NCBI GenBank assembly: GCA_039806955.1
Contig: JBDHQI010000009.1
Coordinates: forward strand, 1-64,000
Reading direction: 5' to 3'
DNA: 64,000 nt
From: JADLHS01 sp039806955
GTDB lineage: Bacteria > Verrucomicrobiota > Verrucomicrobiia > Limisphaerales > JADLHS01
The translations under genes and the position numbers were made by a program. Under the pieces are notes generated by a model. That model saw only the letters and a list, made by a program, of their open reading frames with translations, did not search any database and was not told where the DNA came from. The first letter of the stretch is position 1; every line of letters begins with the position of its first letter. Below are positions 63,703-64,000 of this stretch, piece by piece.

Positions 63703-64000
63703 TCTCTCGGCCACATTACCCATGAAAACTCGAGGGCCAAGGTGCAGTTCAGCCACGTGATGTTGACCGGCGGAAAAGTGGTAGATATGAGCAAGACGAT
63801 ATAATCACCGATGACCGGTAGGGCGCGTCACTTCCGTGTGCATCGGCGTCTGATGCTCTAAAGAGTCGGATGGGCTGACGCAACTGCAACGCGGCTCGCG
63901 TGACCGTGATCGCGACATCACTTGCCTTAAAGTCGCCGCCGCACCTCACTTTCGCATTTCCTCCCAACGCAATTTTTCCCATCTTCAATGCACGATTTTC
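63703..64000. other. Region after uvrC
   Basis: No gene is supported. A short minus-strand frame (63749-63988) lacks family motifs and a ribosome site. No tRNA-like cloverleaf was found. Confidence 0.5.

Noticed and set aside
63749..63988. Minus-strand frame of 79 codons after uvrC
   Set aside because: No ribosome site, no motif, and low-confidence composition.

Overview
The window looks like a piece of a Verrucomicrobiota chromosome. Placement near the Limisphaerales/Pedosphaera-like groups is an inference from gene content, not from a marker phylogeny. The evidence is four type IV pilin/pseudopilin-type N-termini (FTLIELLVVIAIIAIL), PVC-type membrane-bound dehydrogenase proteins (beta-propeller, HEAT repeats, CxxCH heme site), ThuA-like and neutral-ceramidase-like proteins, and many secreted carbohydrate-active proteins. 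I found no rRNA, tRNA, CRISPR array, integrase or transposase gene.

Region 1 (1-8.8 kb) looks lower in GC by eye. It holds two tandem copies of an unusual cassette: C-terminally anchored secreted proteins, small Cys-rich exported proteins, a MauE-like membrane protein with a CSCLGN motif, and a pilin-type gene. Genes are joined by ATGA or longer overlaps. The first pilin is truncated, and the first gene in the window seems to have lost its 5' end. This is the best candidate for an undescribed system: exported disulfide-rich proteins made with a dedicated membrane thiol/disulfide partner.

Region 2 (8.8-13.8 kb) encodes a membrane-anchored propeller/hydrolase-like protein, a membrane protein with four CxxC zinc-ribbon knuckles, and an O-antigen-ligase-like protein that has absorbed at least two copies of a dispersed palindromic repeat in different reading frames.

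Region 3 (14.1-22.9 kb) is a PVC redox/degradation cluster: a complete heme-binding dehydrogenase-like protein on the minus strand, diverging from a three-gene set (SGNH-like plus propeller; HEAT plus cupredoxin plus cytochrome c; ThuA-like).

Region 4 (23.3-41.9 kb, all minus strand) is a glycan-utilisation locus. It has three GH84 (beta-N-acetylglucosaminidase-type) paralogues, a sodium:solute symporter, a DegT aminotransferase, a ceramidase-like protein, an alpha/beta hydrolase, a large LamG/Ig-like secreted protein, a pilin and a TIM-barrel-like secreted protein. One GH84 has lost its export signal and carbohydrate-binding N-terminus and is fused instead to an AraC-type transcription factor. 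A 230-bp element with perfect 29-bp inverted termini lies upstream of that fusion.

Region 5 (42.1-51.7 kb) encodes another pilin, surface or secreted beta-rich proteins (including a YadA-head-like roll with a heptanucleotide tandem repeat in its gene) and a GHL10-type glycoside hydrolase.

Region 6 (51.8-61.9 kb) encodes a RhaT-type rhamnose symporter, an SDR dehydrogenase, and a five-gene ABC-transporter operon of the rhamnose/AI-2 type with a sialidase gene embedded in it, followed by an agmatine-deiminase-family enzyme. The window closes with uvrC.

Taken together, regions 4-6 suggest a heterotroph that degrades amino-sugar, sialic-acid-like and deoxy-sugar containing glycans and imports the products.
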